This document shows positions 46,440-57,129 of a stretch of 64,000 nt of DNA, piece after piece. The stretch's first letter is position 1. Every line of letters starts with the position of its first letter. Source of the stretch: an uncultured Rubritalea sp. (lineage in GTDB: Bacteria; Verrucomicrobiota; Verrucomicrobiia; Verrucomicrobiales; Akkermansiaceae); NCBI GenBank assembly GCA_937923145.1, contig CALAJT010000024.1, positions 67,563-131,562 on the forward strand. Reading direction: 5' to 3'. Below the pieces are notes generated by a model. The model made no database searches, was not told the origin of the DNA, and saw only the letters and a list, made by a program, of their open reading frames with translations. A program made the position numbers and the translations under genes.

Positions 46440-48614
46440 ATGGTCGACAATTATATGAGTATGATAAAATGGACTGTCATTCTCCAACTATTCTTTCTTA
46501 GTTCGTCTCTAATTTCTAGTGCCTATCAACATATAGAGTCAAAGCTCGATAGAGGATCGATAGACGATCTAGCTAAGAAAACAGGCTTTGCGTCTAAGTT
46601 ACCTAAGCAGAATGAGATCTACATTAGCTATCAAGGATTGGATAAACTCGTGCGATCCCTGATAGGTAGCAAAATTGGTATGGCTATCGATGAGCTAGCT
46701 CCTGAGGGTGGTGCTCTAAAGGAACAAGTTCTAGAGGATAGGGACTATGAGGAATTTATGACAGTTGCTGGTGAAGATATGTTTATCTCGGGAGGTGAAA
46801 AATCTTCTAAGCTAGTGGAGATATTTGCTAGGCTTGGCTCGGGGGTTATACAGTATCAGATGCGACAAGAGTATCTCAGACTAATCGCTAAACTGGAAGC
46901 GGATGAAGAATGGTGGAGGGCTGGTTTAGGAAGTGTTCCTGAATTCTTTAAAGATCGCAGCAGAGCATTAGCGCTCCTGAAAAACCTCGAAATTTCTCCC
47001 GTCTATGCAGGGTTTAGAGTGAGCAATAAAGAGAAGCGTGATGAGTTAATTAAAATAATTAGAGAGGGACTAAATGATCCGATCCAGTTTCAGGCGCAAA
47101 ATAAGGATAAGCAGTTTTTCTCCGTAGCTAAGTCAGATCTAGGTGAAGGGTTCTCTGGATTTAAGCTTAGTGGTGCGGATATGGCAAAAGGGATTCGAGG
47201 TGAACGAGCAGAGAAGTCGATGATAAAAGAACTGGGTCAAGAGCTATACGACGATGCGATGAAAGAAGTAGCGAAACGCGAGTTCGTGCTGATGGCTGGA
47301 GTAGTGGATGATTATATTGTGTTCTTTGCTGGGAAGAACGTTGCGGATATGCGGTTTGCTCCATCTGCTGCTGAGTCGCTTCTAGCAAATCCTGAGATAG
47401 ATTTTGCTCTAAACTATGCTGACAAGGATCTAACAGGTCTGATATTTTTTAGCGATACTGCTATGAAAGATATTCAAGAATTAAGATCTGAACTACCAAT
47501 GATCACTTCAGCATACACACAGGTGATGAAAAATTCTGACTACTTTGGTGATACCTTAGACATTCAAAAATTGATCAATAATGTGGGAGAAAAAAGTGAG
47601 TTTCTTTTCGATCTATTACCGAAGACTAGACTAGGTGTGGTTATGTATCTGGAAGATGGATTTAAGATGGAGAGCTATTTAGGAAAAGATGCTTCTGTAT
47701 TTGATCTCGATACGAAACGTAAATTAGCTACATTAGCAAATCATGATGGAGCGATACTCTCAGGGAATTGGATACTGAAACCTGATTTTTCTAAGAACTG
47801 TGCGCAATTATTAGAATCAGCCACGACCGCAACTCAGCAGATTTTCCAGCTAGCAGTGGAGCAAGATGTACATGATGACGACTGGCTAGAATTTGCTAGT
47901 AACTTCAGAGTCGCAGATTCTGAGTTTTCTGACGATCTAGTAAGGCTCTATAAAGCGATGCAATCTGGGCTAGAAGGTATCAGTAATGAACATGCGATAA
48001 TGCTCGATCTTAAAGGACGTATGCCGACTGCCGTGCCAGAAATACCAATGCTACTGAAAGAACACGGACTCGTCCCAAGACTCAGCTACGCTAGTGAGGT
48101 GACCGACCGAGCAAGACTATCTGCTGGCTGGGACGATATGTCGGCAGCTAGCAAAGATCTTGGGAATGGCGTAGGCAAGCTAACTAAAGAGGAAGTAGTG
48201 ATACCAAAGCCCGTCAAGTTATCAAAAGCAGGTATAGATCTATGGAGCTATAAAGTAGAGAACTGGGATCATGATTTTCAACCAACTTTAGGAGTGAATG
48301 AGAAGCTATTTTTTCTCGCTACCTCACCGAATTACATTCAAGAGCTAGCAGAAATAAAAACGGTAGCTACTGAACCAGGAGCTGAGTTAGTGATCAGGTT
48401 AGGTCCTGCTAGAGAGGCAGCGAACCATTGGCTGAAAGTATTTGAAGAGTATGGTAAGGAATTTCTCAGTGAGAGAGAATTAGCAGAGTTTCAAGCTGCG
48501 ATACCTCAAATAAAGAAATTCATAGAGGTCTCAAAGCAGGTAGAAAAGCTCGATATCTATACCCGTAAGGTTGATAGCGAGATCCGTAATACCATTCATT
48601 TTCACACTAAATGA
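46440..48614 (+). CDS. large exported protein of unknown function
   Basis: The 724-residue protein has a hydrophobic N-terminal segment (MIKWTVILQLFFLSSSLISSAYQ), so it is probably exported. I recognise no catalytic family. The rest is globular, mixed alpha/beta and acidic. The ATG at 46455 (MSMIKWTV) gives a cleaner signal peptide than the first ATG. Its stop overlaps the start of the ROK kinase by 4 bases (ATGA), so the two are coupled, though no common function is evident. Confidence 0.75.
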   Translation: MVDNYMSMIKWTVILQLFFLSSSLISSAYQHIESKLDRGSIDDLAKKTGFASKLPKQNEIYISYQGLDKLVRSLIGSKIGMAIDELAPEGGALKEQVLEDRDYEEFMTVAGEDMFISGGEKSSKLVEIFARLGSGVIQYQMRQEYLRLIAKLEADEEWWRAGLGSVPEFFKDRSRALALLKNLEISPVYAGFRVSNKEKRDELIKIIREGLNDPIQFQAQNKDKQFFSVAKSDLGEGFSGFKLSGADMAKGIRGERAEKSMIKELGQELYDDAMKEVAKREFVLMAGVVDDYIVFFAGKNVADMRFAPSAAESLLANPEIDFALNYADKDLTGLIFFSDTAMKDIQELRSELPMITSAYTQVMKNSDYFGDTLDIQKLINNVGEKSEFLFDLLPKTRLGVVMYLEDGFKMESYLGKDASVFDLDTKRKLATLANHDGAILSGNWILKPDFSKNCAQLLESATTATQQIFQLAVEQDVHDDDWLEFASNFRVADSEFSDDLVRLYKAMQSGLEGISNEHAIMLDLKGRMPTAVPEIPMLLKEHGLVPRLSYASEVTDRARLSAGWDDMSAASKDLGNGVGKLTKEEVVIPKPVKLSKAGIDLWSYKVENWDHDFQPTLGVNEKLFFLATSPNYIQELAEIKTVATEPGAELVIRLGPAREAANHWLKVFEEYGKEFLSERELAEFQAAIPQIKKFIEVSKQVEKLDIYTRKVDSEIRNTIHFHTK

Positions 48615-49495
48615 TGATGCCAAGCTATCTAGGAGGCATCGAAGCTGGAGGCACAAAGTTTGTCTGTGCAGTCAGTGAACGAGAATCGGGAGAGATCATA
48701 CTTGAGGAAAGGTTTCCTACTACAGACCCAATTAGCACATTAGCCAAAGCAGCCGGATTTTTCAAAGATGCTTCATCTCAAGGTTATATTATAGAAGCGC
48801 TTGGCATAGGAACCTTCGGTCCTGCTGGAGTGAATATATCACAAAGCAACTACGGTAAGATTTTAGCTACCCCAAAGCAAGGATGGGAAGGTGCTGATTT
48901 TCTAGGCACGTTCCGTAAGTCTTTTATAGACTTACCTATTGCATTCGATACAGACGTAAATGCTGCGGCAATAGGAGAGGGGAGTAATGGTGCAGCGAAA
49001 GGTCTAGATTCCTACGTCTACATCACAATAGGAACGGGAATCGGTGGTGGGGCAGTGATAAATGGACAACTCATTAAAGGCTTACTTCACCCTGAAATAG
49101 GTCATATCTCTGTGCGTAGAGAAGGTGGTGATGAATTTGCAGGCGTTTGCCCATTTCACAAAGACTGTATCGAAGGGCTAGCTAGTGGCACAGCCATTAA
49201 CGAGCGCTGGGGTATCTCTGCTGAAGAATTGCGAGAAGATCACCCCGCATGGAAATTAGAGGCAAAATACCTAGCGTCACTCTGCCAAACTCTCACTGCC
49301 ACATTCTCACCTGAACGCATCATCCTAGGTGGTGGAGTAATGCAACAAGAGCCCCTGTTAGAAATGATCCAACAAGAATTCAAAACTCTAACAAACGGCT
49401 ACTGGCAGACACCAAAAAATTACCTGGTAACCCCAGAATTAGGGAATCAAGCAGGAATTACAGGTTGCCTAAAGCTAGCCGCCTCCTTGTCATAG
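48611..49495 (+). CDS. ROK-family sugar kinase (fructokinase-like)
   Basis: The 294-residue kinase has the ROK phosphate loop GGIEAGGTKFVCAV, the substrate/catalytic block FDTDVNAAAIGEG, ITIGTGIGGGAVING for ATP, and the zinc site in HPEIGHISVRREGGDEFAGVCPFHKDCIEGLASG. The H...C...C...C arrangement is that of bacterial fructokinases. It should phosphorylate fructose or a related sugar. It overlaps the preceding gene by 4 bases. Confidence 0.9.
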   Translation: MMMPSYLGGIEAGGTKFVCAVSERESGEIILEERFPTTDPISTLAKAAGFFKDASSQGYIIEALGIGTFGPAGVNISQSNYGKILATPKQGWEGADFLGTFRKSFIDLPIAFDTDVNAAAIGEGSNGAAKGLDSYVYITIGTGIGGGAVINGQLIKGLLHPEIGHISVRREGGDEFAGVCPFHKDCIEGLASGTAINERWGISAEELREDHPAWKLEAKYLASLCQTLTATFSPERIILGGGVMQQEPLLEMIQQEFKTLTNGYWQTPKNYLVTPELGNQAGITGCLKLAASLS

Positions 49496-49525
49496 AATGG
49501 TAACTAATAACTGGAATCTGACAAA

Positions 49526-49993
49526 TTAACGCCTTGCTTCCCAGCTATCTACCTTATCAGAACTGTTAAAGTTCACTCTAGCGCTCACGCGTTGCACGTA
49601 ACGGACTCCTTGATTGAACCCAATACCACTATAGCTATAACGCCCGCAGCCACGGCCATAGCGACCAAAGCTAGACCCGAAGTAAGGACTAATACCACTG
49701 TAATGCACAGGCTCAGACGAAGTATAGATCCAGCGTTCATAGTTTCTGCCATCTTTATTTCCCTGAGTGACTGAAGCCGCTCTTCCCCATGCCAAGAAGA
49801 CAGCATCCTTGTGCATCCCTTTTTTGATCTGACCTTGCTGGACTAGAGTTTTGTGCGAAGCAGGAAGTCGCTCATACATTGCAGGGCTTTTTTCGATCCT
49901 CGTCTGAGGATTACTTGGTGCACAGCTGCTAAGCACCATTGCGCCTAGGATAGTTACAGCACTTAGGGAGGAAAGGAGATAATTCTTTTTCAT
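49526..49993 (-). CDS. small lipoprotein of unknown function
   Basis: The ORF begins at 50023 but the likely start is the ATG at 49993, giving MKKNYLLSSLSAVTILGAMVLSSC, a signal peptide ending in a lipobox (LSSC). The mature protein contains LVQQGQIKKGMHKDAVFLAWGRAASVTQG...ERWIY, faintly like the GM-x-x-x-V-x-x-x-WG motif of SmpA/BamE-type proteins, and a Gly/Tyr/Arg-rich stretch near the C-terminus. It probably sits in the outer membrane. No function is assigned. Confidence 0.7.
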   Translation of the reverse strand: MKKNYLLSSLSAVTILGAMVLSSCAPSNPQTRIEKSPAMYERLPASHKTLVQQGQIKKGMHKDAVFLAWGRAASVTQGNKDGRNYERWIYTSSEPVHYSGISPYFGSSFGRYGRGCGRYSYSGIGFNQGVRYVQRVSARVNFNSSDKVDSWEARR

Positions 49994-50077
49994 GGTATAC
50001 CTAGTATACACACTGTCGCTCATTGAGCAACTTTCAGGATAAAAAAGACTGACACAGTTTAAAATCTATCTTTAATA

Positions 50078-50926
50078 GTGATTATGAAATTCACCACTTG
50101 TCTTCTAGCTCTGATCTCCACTATTCCACTTCTAAATGGTCAGACTTACAGCCTTGATGAGGAAGACTATTTACCGCCCAAGGGAGTGATTCTAGAGAGA
50201 AAATCTAGTTTCAATCTTGAGAATGGGAGGATGCAAATTAAATCCAAAGACCGTGAAATGAATGGTCAGTTGAAGTCTTTGATGGCTAATCATTCGACAT
50301 TAACTAATATCGGTGATCAAACAATATTGTCGCTAATTATAAAAGACACCTCAATTAGCGAGGCTTCAGTAGATGGAAAAGTATTATCAAAAGAGGAAAA
50401 AGAGCATCCTCTCACTAATGTAGAGATGCTCTATACAAAAACCGAGGGTAAATGGTCTGCGAAAACCAAATACGAAGATTTAGAGCTTACAGAAGAGCAG
50501 AAAGTAAAGATAGAGGAGCGGCTTAAACAACTAAACATTAAAGAGTCTCTATATGGCTATGAGCCTCGTAAAGTAGGTGATATATGGGATATGGAAAAAG
50601 CCTTACTCACGAAAATTGGCGGAGAAGCGAAGTTAGCAAAAGCTAAGGGCGAAATTACCTTTAAAGAAGTAGTCCAAATAGAGGGACATAAATGCGCTAA
50701 ATTACTTTGCAAAATAGATATGGAAGGAATCAAGGATAATACTAATATGAGCCTTAAAGGTGAGGTCACAGTATGGAGGAGCTTAGAATTTTTCACCGAT
50801 GTGAAGTCCAGAGGATCACTAGTAACAATCATTGAACCAGCAGCTAAAAATGCACGCATACAAATTACTGGAAACAGTGTTGTAAGTGAGGATGTGACTA
50901 TTAAGCAATCAGTGCTGAGTAAATAA
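50078..50926 (+). CDS. exported protein of unknown function
   Basis: The 282-residue product starts with a signal peptide (MKFTTCLLALISTIPLLNGQ; the second ATG is likelier). It is rich in charged residues and predicted mostly beta, with no recognised family. It is monocistronic in appearance, divergent from the lipoprotein gene at 49526-49993 and 59 bases before the DUF368 gene. Confidence 0.6.
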   Translation: MIMKFTTCLLALISTIPLLNGQTYSLDEEDYLPPKGVILERKSSFNLENGRMQIKSKDREMNGQLKSLMANHSTLTNIGDQTILSLIIKDTSISEASVDGKVLSKEEKEHPLTNVEMLYTKTEGKWSAKTKYEDLELTEEQKVKIEERLKQLNIKESLYGYEPRKVGDIWDMEKALLTKIGGEAKLAKAKGEITFKEVVQIEGHKCAKLLCKIDMEGIKDNTNMSLKGEVTVWRSLEFFTDVKSRGSLVTIIEPAAKNARIQITGNSVVSEDVTIKQSVLSK

Positions 50927-50985
50927 CGCCTGTTAAAAGTGATTAAAACTTCTCATTTCTCACAATACAGTTTACCCCAATACCT

Positions 50986-51921
50986 ATGAATCACATCTCC
51001 ACATTCCTCAAGGGCTTTGCCATGGGTGTTGCTAATGTCATCCCTGGAGTCTCAGGCGGTACTATCGCTTTCGTCACAGGAATTTACGAACGTCTGATCA
51101 ATTCTATAAAGTCATTCGACGGCACAGCATTGAAGCTAATCATTGGCAGAAATTTCAAAGAATTGTGGAAGTATGTTGATGGTAATTTCTTACTAGCCCT
51201 CATGCTAGGAGTGGTCGTAAGTATCGTTTCTGTAGCTAAAGTCTTAGGAGTAGTTCTCCAGAATGATGTTTATAAAATTTACGTCTCAGCGCTCTTCTTC
51301 GGACTCATACTAGCCTCGGTCTGGTCAGTTTATAAAATGGTTAAAAAATGGTCGTTCGCTGCTATCATAGGACTTCTGATAGGTTGCGCTATAGCCGTAG
51401 CTCTAGCCTTCATGCCCCAAGCTCAAGAGAGCAAGAGCATCGCCTACCTCCTCATTTGTGGAGTAGTAGCAATGTGTAGTATGATCATACCTGGTGTCTC
51501 AGGATCGTTTGTGCTTCTCCTCATGGGAAACTACAAGCTCATCATGATTGACTCTGTAAACGCCTTGCGAAGGGGAGAAATGGAAGCCCTCAGCGTCCTC
51601 ATCCCCGTTGGTGTAGGAGCTGTCGCTGGCATGGCTATTCTCTCACGAGTGCTTAGCTGGCTCTTCAAGCGTTTCCATGACATAGCCGTAGCATCCATTA
51701 CTGGCTTCGTAGCAGGTTCTCTGCTCACCATCTGGCCTTGGAAAAAAGAAGTCGTAGAGACCTTCACTAGTGGCGATAAGATCAAAGAAAAAGTGATCGA
51801 CTACGATCGCTACCTACCAGCTATGGACAATCAGTTCTGGGTGGCCGTTGGCATCATGCTCATAGGTGTAGCTCTTATGATCGCAGTGGAAGTCATGGGG
51901 AGCAAAAAGAAAGATTCATAA
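50986..51921 (+). CDS. DUF368 membrane protein (PopT-type polyprenyl-phosphate transporter)
   Basis: The 311-residue protein has eight or more membrane segments and the duplicated family motif: GFAMGVANVIPGVSGGTIAFVTGIYERLI and MIIPGVSGSFVLLLMGNY. DUF368 proteins have been shown to recycle undecaprenyl phosphate across the inner membrane (PopT). It therefore probably returns the lipid carrier for peptidoglycan and polysaccharide synthesis. It is convergent with miaA, overlapping it by 6 bases. Confidence 0.9.
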   Translation: MNHISTFLKGFAMGVANVIPGVSGGTIAFVTGIYERLINSIKSFDGTALKLIIGRNFKELWKYVDGNFLLALMLGVVVSIVSVAKVLGVVLQNDVYKIYVSALFFGLILASVWSVYKMVKKWSFAAIIGLLIGCAIAVALAFMPQAQESKSIAYLLICGVVAMCSMIIPGVSGSFVLLLMGNYKLIMIDSVNALRRGEMEALSVLIPVGVGAVAGMAILSRVLSWLFKRFHDIAVASITGFVAGSLLTIWPWKKEVVETFTSGDKIKEKVIDYDRYLPAMDNQFWVAVGIMLIGVALMIAVEVMGSKKKDS

Positions 51922-52839
51922 GTTCGTAAGAATTAAATCGATGACCTTTTGCACCTGAGTTTCTGGATTCATTGCGATAGGCTTGATCCACTGCTCTTTC
52001 TGAAACCACGTCCGCTGGCGTTTTGCATACTGACAGGTTGCAAAGAAAATTAATTCCTGACAGCGCTCCTGGGTGATTTCGCCATCAATATAGTCGATAA
52101 TATCCCTGACTCCAATGGCTTTAATACTGGTCTTAGAGAAGTTATTCTTCTCATGAACAGCTCGCACTTCATTAATAGCACCATGCTTAATCATGAGCTC
52201 AGTCCTGAGACCTATCCTTTCTCGGAGTAAACCACGATCCCAGTCTAACAGAAAGCCTCTCAGATGTTTCTCCATCTCCAGCGAACTTTGCTTCCAGTCA
52301 GTCTTAAGTTTTGACATAGGCTCTCCAGAGAGGATACAGATTTCTAAAGCTCGTATTACATAGCGCCTATTTTTAAGATTAGTATCAGCTGCGCCGATTG
52401 GATCTAGCTGCACTAGTTTCTTAATCTGTGCTTCAGCTGTTAGAGTTTCTAGGTAAGCCCTAAGAGTATCATCGCCAGCTGGGACAGGGGATACTCCGTG
52501 GGTGAGAAATTTTAGATACATACCAGAACCTCCGACAATGATGGGAACTTTCCCTCGCGACTGAATCTCAGCAATAGTAGGCTTAGCAATATCCAAGAAT
52601 TTATGAGCATCAAAATCCTCACTTGGCTGGAGAATACCGAATAAATGATGTGGAGCTTTAGCCAGCTCGTCAGCCGATGGAGCCGCTGTTATGGTATCTA
52701 GATCTTGATACACTTGGTAAGCATCACCATTTACAATTTCCCCACCGATCGCATTTGCAAGTGCTATGGATACTCCTGTCTTCCCTGTAGCCGTAGAGCC
52801 ACAGATATAGATAGGTCGTAATGATCCAGTTGTTTGCAC
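51916..52839 (-). CDS. miaA: tRNA dimethylallyltransferase
   Basis: This enzyme adds the isopentenyl group to A37 of tRNAs reading UNN codons. The P-loop GSTATGKTGVSIALANAIGGEIVNGDAYQVYQDLDTITAAPS is the MiaA signature. KVPIIVGGSGMYLKFLTHG and FFATCQYAKRQRTWFQ are further family blocks. The 307-residue length is standard. It is 17 bases after the TatD gene in the same direction. Confidence 0.96.
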   Translation of the reverse strand: MQTTGSLRPIYICGSTATGKTGVSIALANAIGGEIVNGDAYQVYQDLDTITAAPSADELAKAPHHLFGILQPSEDFDAHKFLDIAKPTIAEIQSRGKVPIIVGGSGMYLKFLTHGVSPVPAGDDTLRAYLETLTAEAQIKKLVQLDPIGAADTNLKNRRYVIRALEICILSGEPMSKLKTDWKQSSLEMEKHLRGFLLDWDRGLLRERIGLRTELMIKHGAINEVRAVHEKNNFSKTSIKAIGVRDIIDYIDGEITQERCQELIFFATCQYAKRQRTWFQKEQWIKPIAMNPETQVQKVIDLILTNL

Positions 52840-52856
52840 AGCACTACCCTTAAAGA

Positions 52857-53645
52857 CTATCGCTCCAGAAAGAAATCAGAAAAATTACGATCCAGCTGAT
52901 TATTCAGCGATTCAGAATTACCATCTAGAAGTTTTGCTAGATGTTGAGCAATGGATGGTAAATTAGCTGGATGATTTAGCTTATCTTCACTCAGTGGATG
53001 AGTGATCACATGATCTGGAGGCAACATATCAGGAGCATCTGTTTCTACTAATAATCGATCAAGGGGAATAGCTCTATAGACTTCTTGCTGTTTTACTTTT
53101 TTCTCCTGCAGATAATATCCAGAGAAAGAAAAGTAAGCACCACGCTCGATCAACTCAGACAGCAATTCTTTAGAACCATTATAAGAATGCAATAGAAACC
53201 CACGCTTTGGAAACGTGTGACTCCTAAGTAACTCCATAAACCATTCCCAAGCTTTTAAGACATGAATAGACAAAGGAGCATTCAGCTTATTAGCTAATTC
53301 CAACTGGAATAAAAACGCATCCTCCTGAGCGACTTTATCAGGATTATCCATCCACCTATCCAAACCACATTCGCCAATGCAGGGGAGAGGGGATTGAGTA
53401 ACCAAATGAGTTAGAGCATCTTTCCAACTACTCTCTTGAAAGGGCGTCTTCCATGGATGTAGTCCATAAGAGGGAATCACTAAATCAGGATATTTTAAGC
53501 TCAGCTTCTGCACTGCTATCCAGTCTTCTGAAGAAGTCCCATTCACGACACATCGCTGTATCTTCTGCGAACGCATATCACTTACAATAGTTTCTACTTC
53601 TCCAAATCGAGAGTCCTGAAGATGGAGGTGAGCATCATTCATCAC
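52857..53645 (-). CDS. TatD-family metal-dependent hydrolase
   Basis: The 262-residue protein has the TatD metal ligands: HLHLQD at the start, IGECGLDRW, LLHSYNGS and ETDAPDMLPPD. Family members are 3'-5' DNases or related hydrolases. It follows the next gene with a single base between them, so it is co-transcribed with 53647-54396 and miaA. Confidence 0.88.
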   Translation of the reverse strand: MMNDAHLHLQDSRFGEVETIVSDMRSQKIQRCVVNGTSSEDWIAVQKLSLKYPDLVIPSYGLHPWKTPFQESSWKDALTHLVTQSPLPCIGECGLDRWMDNPDKVAQEDAFLFQLELANKLNAPLSIHVLKAWEWFMELLRSHTFPKRGFLLHSYNGSKELLSELIERGAYFSFSGYYLQEKKVKQQEVYRAIPLDRLLVETDAPDMLPPDHVITHPLSEDKLNHPANLPSIAQHLAKLLDGNSESLNNQLDRNFSDFFLER

Positions 53646-53646
53646 T

Positions 53647-54396
53647 TTATTCTCCAGAGCTGATGATATTACCTTTACGATACAGATCTTTGTTAGAAGC
53701 TTGAAACTCTGCCTTCAACCTTACTTTAAATTTCGAGAGGTCGACTAATTCCCAGTTGAGAAAAGTCCAGTTGCCATCGACTCCATCGTGGCTGATGCCT
53801 AGTAGAAGATGCACCGCGTCATCGTGGATCTTCATGGTGCGGGTCTTTGGCTCGAAGTAAAATGTGCGTAGACTGGAGGCTCGGGATTTGTTCTCGAAGA
53901 GCTTTGGGTCGAGGTAGAAGACGGTTTTAGTGGCTATATGCTCAATTCGCATATCAGGGTAGCCTGATCTCTGAGCTTTGCCTTTGGTGTTTTTAGGAAT
54001 GGAGCAGGATAAGTCAGGGTGGGCATCTAGCTTTATGAGTAGCAAGTCTTCGAAATAGCGAGAGGCTTCATTGATACGGCGCAGTTTTTTGATAGGGGAG
54101 TCTGCTCGATTTAGCGCAACAATACTTTCCTTAATTCCCATTTGAATCGCTGCCAAAGCCGTCTGATGAGCCACTTTCTCTTTATCAAAAGGAACGACCT
54201 CATGGCCTGTAGAACTCTTCACTACCTGAGAAAATAAGAAGCTCCTAATTCCTAAATCTTCTGCAAGTAACTGCTTCACTAATGCATCATCTGTAGTTGC
54301 TGCTCTTGGCTCATCTACCTTCTGGGCTTTTGCTGAGAGAGTAGCGATCGATAATATGGAGCTCCATATTAATGTATTGATGGGGCTTAAGTTCAT
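53647..54396 (-). CDS. exported protein of unknown function with a possible degenerate nuclease-like fold
   Basis: The 249-residue product has a hydrophobic N-terminus (INTLIWSSILSIATLSAKAQ), a likely signal peptide. The C-terminal half reads SGYPDMRIEH...TVFYLDPKLFENKSRASSLRTFYFEP...HLLLGISHDG...LVDLSKFKVRLKAEFQASNKDLY. The YPD and LDPK elements and strand order loosely recall PD-(D/E)XK folds, but this is by eye and weak. It heads the unit with tatD and miaA. Confidence 0.55.
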   Translation of the reverse strand: MNLSPINTLIWSSILSIATLSAKAQKVDEPRAATTDDALVKQLLAEDLGIRSFLFSQVVKSSTGHEVVPFDKEKVAHQTALAAIQMGIKESIVALNRADSPIKKLRRINEASRYFEDLLLIKLDAHPDLSCSIPKNTKGKAQRSGYPDMRIEHIATKTVFYLDPKLFENKSRASSLRTFYFEPKTRTMKIHDDAVHLLLGISHDGVDGNWTFLNWELVDLSKFKVRLKAEFQASNKDLYRKGNIISSGE

Positions 54397-54536
54397 AATT
54401 TAGATCCTCGGGTACTAACTCATTAGGGTCAAGGATGTAGATTTTTCTTACATAATAGATAAATGTTACAAAATAATTGTGAACACCTAGTTGTTATGAT
54501 ACTAATGTCACAACAACAGAACAACAAATATAAATT

Positions 54537-57110
54537 ATGGCAATGAATAAAATGACAATTAAGCTACAAGAAGCTTTGCAGGCAGCGCAACAGACTGCCA
54601 CACGATCATCTCACCCAGAGTTGAAGTCTGTCCACGTTTTACTGGAGCTTTTACAGCAAGAAGGTGGTATAGTAGTACCTATTTTAGAGAAATCAGGTGT
54701 CAATATGACCCAGTTGAAGGCGAAGATTGCTGGAGAGCTTGCGGCTATCCCAGTAGTGAAGGGCTCAGCGGGTGAGCCTCAGATAAGCTACGGACTCAAG
54801 TCCACGCTTGATGCTGCCGATAAGGCTCGTGAATCCCTAGGTGATGAATATCTAAGTGTAGAACATTTTCTACTAGGCTCACTCGATGACAATGGACCAG
54901 GAGGAAAGCTACTCACTGAAAGTGGAGTGACGAAAGAGAATCTCAACGATGCTCTTAAAAAAGTGCGTGGTAATCAGAAGGTGACAGATGAAGACCCAGA
55001 AGGAAAATATCAAACCCTTGAAAAATACGGACAAGATCTAACAGCACGAGCTAGAGCGGGTAAAATAGACCCAGTGATAGGTCGTGACGATGAAATCCGC
55101 CGTGTGCTTCAGGTGCTTAGCAGAAGAACCAAGAACAATCCAGTGCTGATCGGCGAGCCAGGTGTGGGTAAGACTGCGATTGCAGAGGGACTAGCTCGAC
55201 GTATCGTCAGTGGCGATGTTCCTGAGTCTATGAAAGGCAAGCGCCTGATCTCTATGGACATCGGTAGCATGATCGCGGGTGCTAAATACCGTGGTGAGTT
55301 TGAGGATCGCCTGAAAGCGTTCTTGAAAGAAATTTCTGAGAGCGATGGCGAAATCATCCTCTTCATCGACGAACTTCACACCATCGTAGGTGCAGGAGCG
55401 AGTGAGGGAGCTATGGATGCTTCTAATCTCCTCAAGCCTAAACTAGCAAGAGGGGAACTCAGAACTATCGGAGCGACTACGCTTGATGAATACCGCAAAT
55501 ACATCGAAAAAGATGCTGCTCTAGAGCGACGTTTCCAACCTGTAAAAGTAGATGAGCCTAGTGTGGAAGATACCATCGCAATCCTCCGTGGTTTAAAAGA
55601 TCGCTACGAGGTGCACCATGGTGTGCGCATTAAAGACAGTGCGCTAGTAGCAGCCGCTACTCTCAGTGATCGCTATATTTCAGATCGTTTCCTACCGGAT
55701 AAGGCAGTAGACTTGATGGATGAGGCTGCATCTCGTCTAAAGATAGAGCTAGATTCTAAACCAACAGAGATCGACCAGAAAGACCGTCAGCTCATGCAGT
55801 TAGAGATGGAGCGTCAGGCTTTAGAAAAGGAAGACGACTCTGCTAGCGAGAATCGTCTGGCTAAAGTGAATGAGGAAATGGCGAACTTGAAAGAGGATCT
55901 GTCAGGTATCATGGCGCAGTGGAAGAATGAAAAGGAAGTGATCGATATCACCAGAGAGGCACAAGAGCAGATAGATCAGCTCCGTACTGAAATCGAACAA
56001 GCCAAGCGAATCGGAGATCTTTCACGAGCATCTGAAATCACCTACGGGCAAATCCCAGAAGCAGAGAAGAATCTAACAGAAGCGCAGGCAAAGCTAACGC
56101 AACTACAGCAATCTGGAAGCATCTTGAAAGAAGAAGTGTCTGAGGAAGACATTGCCACCGTAGTAGCAAGCTGGACTGCAATCCCTGTAAGTCGACTCCA
56201 AGAAGGTGAGCGCTCTAAGCTGGTGAAGATGGAAGGTCGACTCGGCAAACGAGTGATCGGTCAGCGTCAAGCGATAGAAGCGGTTTCTAATGCAGTTCGC
56301 CGTGCTCGTGCTGGTCTCCAAGACGAGGATCGCCCTATCGGTTCGTTCCTTTTCCTAGGACCTACAGGTGTGGGTAAGACAGAGCTTTCTAAAGCACTAG
56401 CAGAATTCATGTTTGACGACGAAAACGCTATGGTGCGCATAGACATGTCAGAATACATGGAGAAGCACAGTGTTTCTCGCCTGATCGGAGCACCTCCAGG
56501 CTACGTGGGGTATGACGAAGGTGGTCAGCTCAGCGAGCACGTTCGCCGGAAGCCATACTCAGTAGTTCTCTTTGATGAGATCGAAAAGGCTCACCCAGAC
56601 GTCTTCAACGTCCTTCTCCAGGTCCTCGATGATGGTCGCATCACCGATGGGCAGGGGAGAACCGTGGACTTCAGAAACACCGTGCTCATCATGACCTCAA
56701 ACATCGGATCACAGTTCATCATGGAAGAAACCAATGCAGAGCAACGCGAAGCAAAAGTTAACGAAGCGCTTAAAGGGCACTTCAGACCTGAGTTCCTCAA
56801 CCGTATCGACGAGACAGTAATATTCGACCGACTTGATAAGGACGAGCTAGGAGAAATAATCAATATCCAGATCGACCGAGTTGCCAGCCGTTTGAAAAAG
56901 CAAGGACTCACTCTAGAGCTCAGCGACGACGCCAGAGACTACATCGCCACCCAAGGCTACGACCCAGCCTACGGAGCAAGACCTCTCAAGCGTGCGATTC
57001 AGAAGTATCTGTTAGATAAGCTCAGCCTCGATATTCTCGATGGTAAGTTTAGCGAAGGGGATACTGTGAAAGCTGATTTTACTGATGGGGAAGTGGTTTT
57101 TAGTAAATAA
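54537..57110 (+). CDS. clpB: ATP-dependent disaggregase ClpB
   Basis: The 857-residue Hsp100 protein rescues aggregated proteins with DnaK. It has the repeated N-domain ([35 protein letters not shown]), a first AAA+ module with [17 protein letters not shown] and the long coiled middle domain ([16 protein letters not shown]), and a second AAA+ module with [16 protein letters not shown] and [22 protein letters not shown]. No CIRCE palindrome is visible in the 140 bases upstream, so heat-shock control, if any, is by another route. Confidence 0.97.
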   Translation: MAMNKMTIKLQEALQAAQQTATRSSHPELKSVHVLLELLQQEGGIVVPILEKSGVNMTQLKAKIAGELAAIPVVKGSAGEPQISYGLKSTLDAADKARESLGDEYLSVEHFLLGSLDDNGPGGKLLTESGVTKENLNDALKKVRGNQKVTDEDPEGKYQTLEKYGQDLTARARAGKIDPVIGRDDEIRRVLQVLSRRTKNNPVLIGEPGVGKTAIAEGLARRIVSGDVPESMKGKRLISMDIGSMIAGAKYRGEFEDRLKAFLKEISESDGEIILFIDELHTIVGAGASEGAMDASNLLKPKLARGELRTIGATTLDEYRKYIEKDAALERRFQPVKVDEPSVEDTIAILRGLKDRYEVHHGVRIKDSALVAAATLSDRYISDRFLPDKAVDLMDEAASRLKIELDSKPTEIDQKDRQLMQLEMERQALEKEDDSASENRLAKVNEEMANLKEDLSGIMAQWKNEKEVIDITREAQEQIDQLRTEIEQAKRIGDLSRASEITYGQIPEAEKNLTEAQAKLTQLQQSGSILKEEVSEEDIATVVASWTAIPVSRLQEGERSKLVKMEGRLGKRVIGQRQAIEAVSNAVRRARAGLQDEDRPIGSFLFLGPTGVGKTELSKALAEFMFDDENAMVRIDMSEYMEKHSVSRLIGAPPGYVGYDEGGQLSEHVRRKPYSVVLFDEIEKAHPDVFNVLLQVLDDGRITDGQGRTVDFRNTVLIMTSNIGSQFIMEETNAEQREAKVNEALKGHFRPEFLNRIDETVIFDRLDKDELGEIINIQIDRVASRLKKQGLTLELSDDARDYIATQGYDPAYGARPLKRAIQKYLLDKLSLDILDGKFSEGDTVKADFTDGEVVFSK

Positions 57111-57129
57111 GTAAATAGAAATTAGAAGG

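Noticed and set aside
54397-54536. CIRCE or similar heat-shock operator before clpB
   Set aside because: No TTAGCACTC-N9-GAGTGCTAA-like repeat is present; only a weak GTTGT...ACAAC symmetry is seen.
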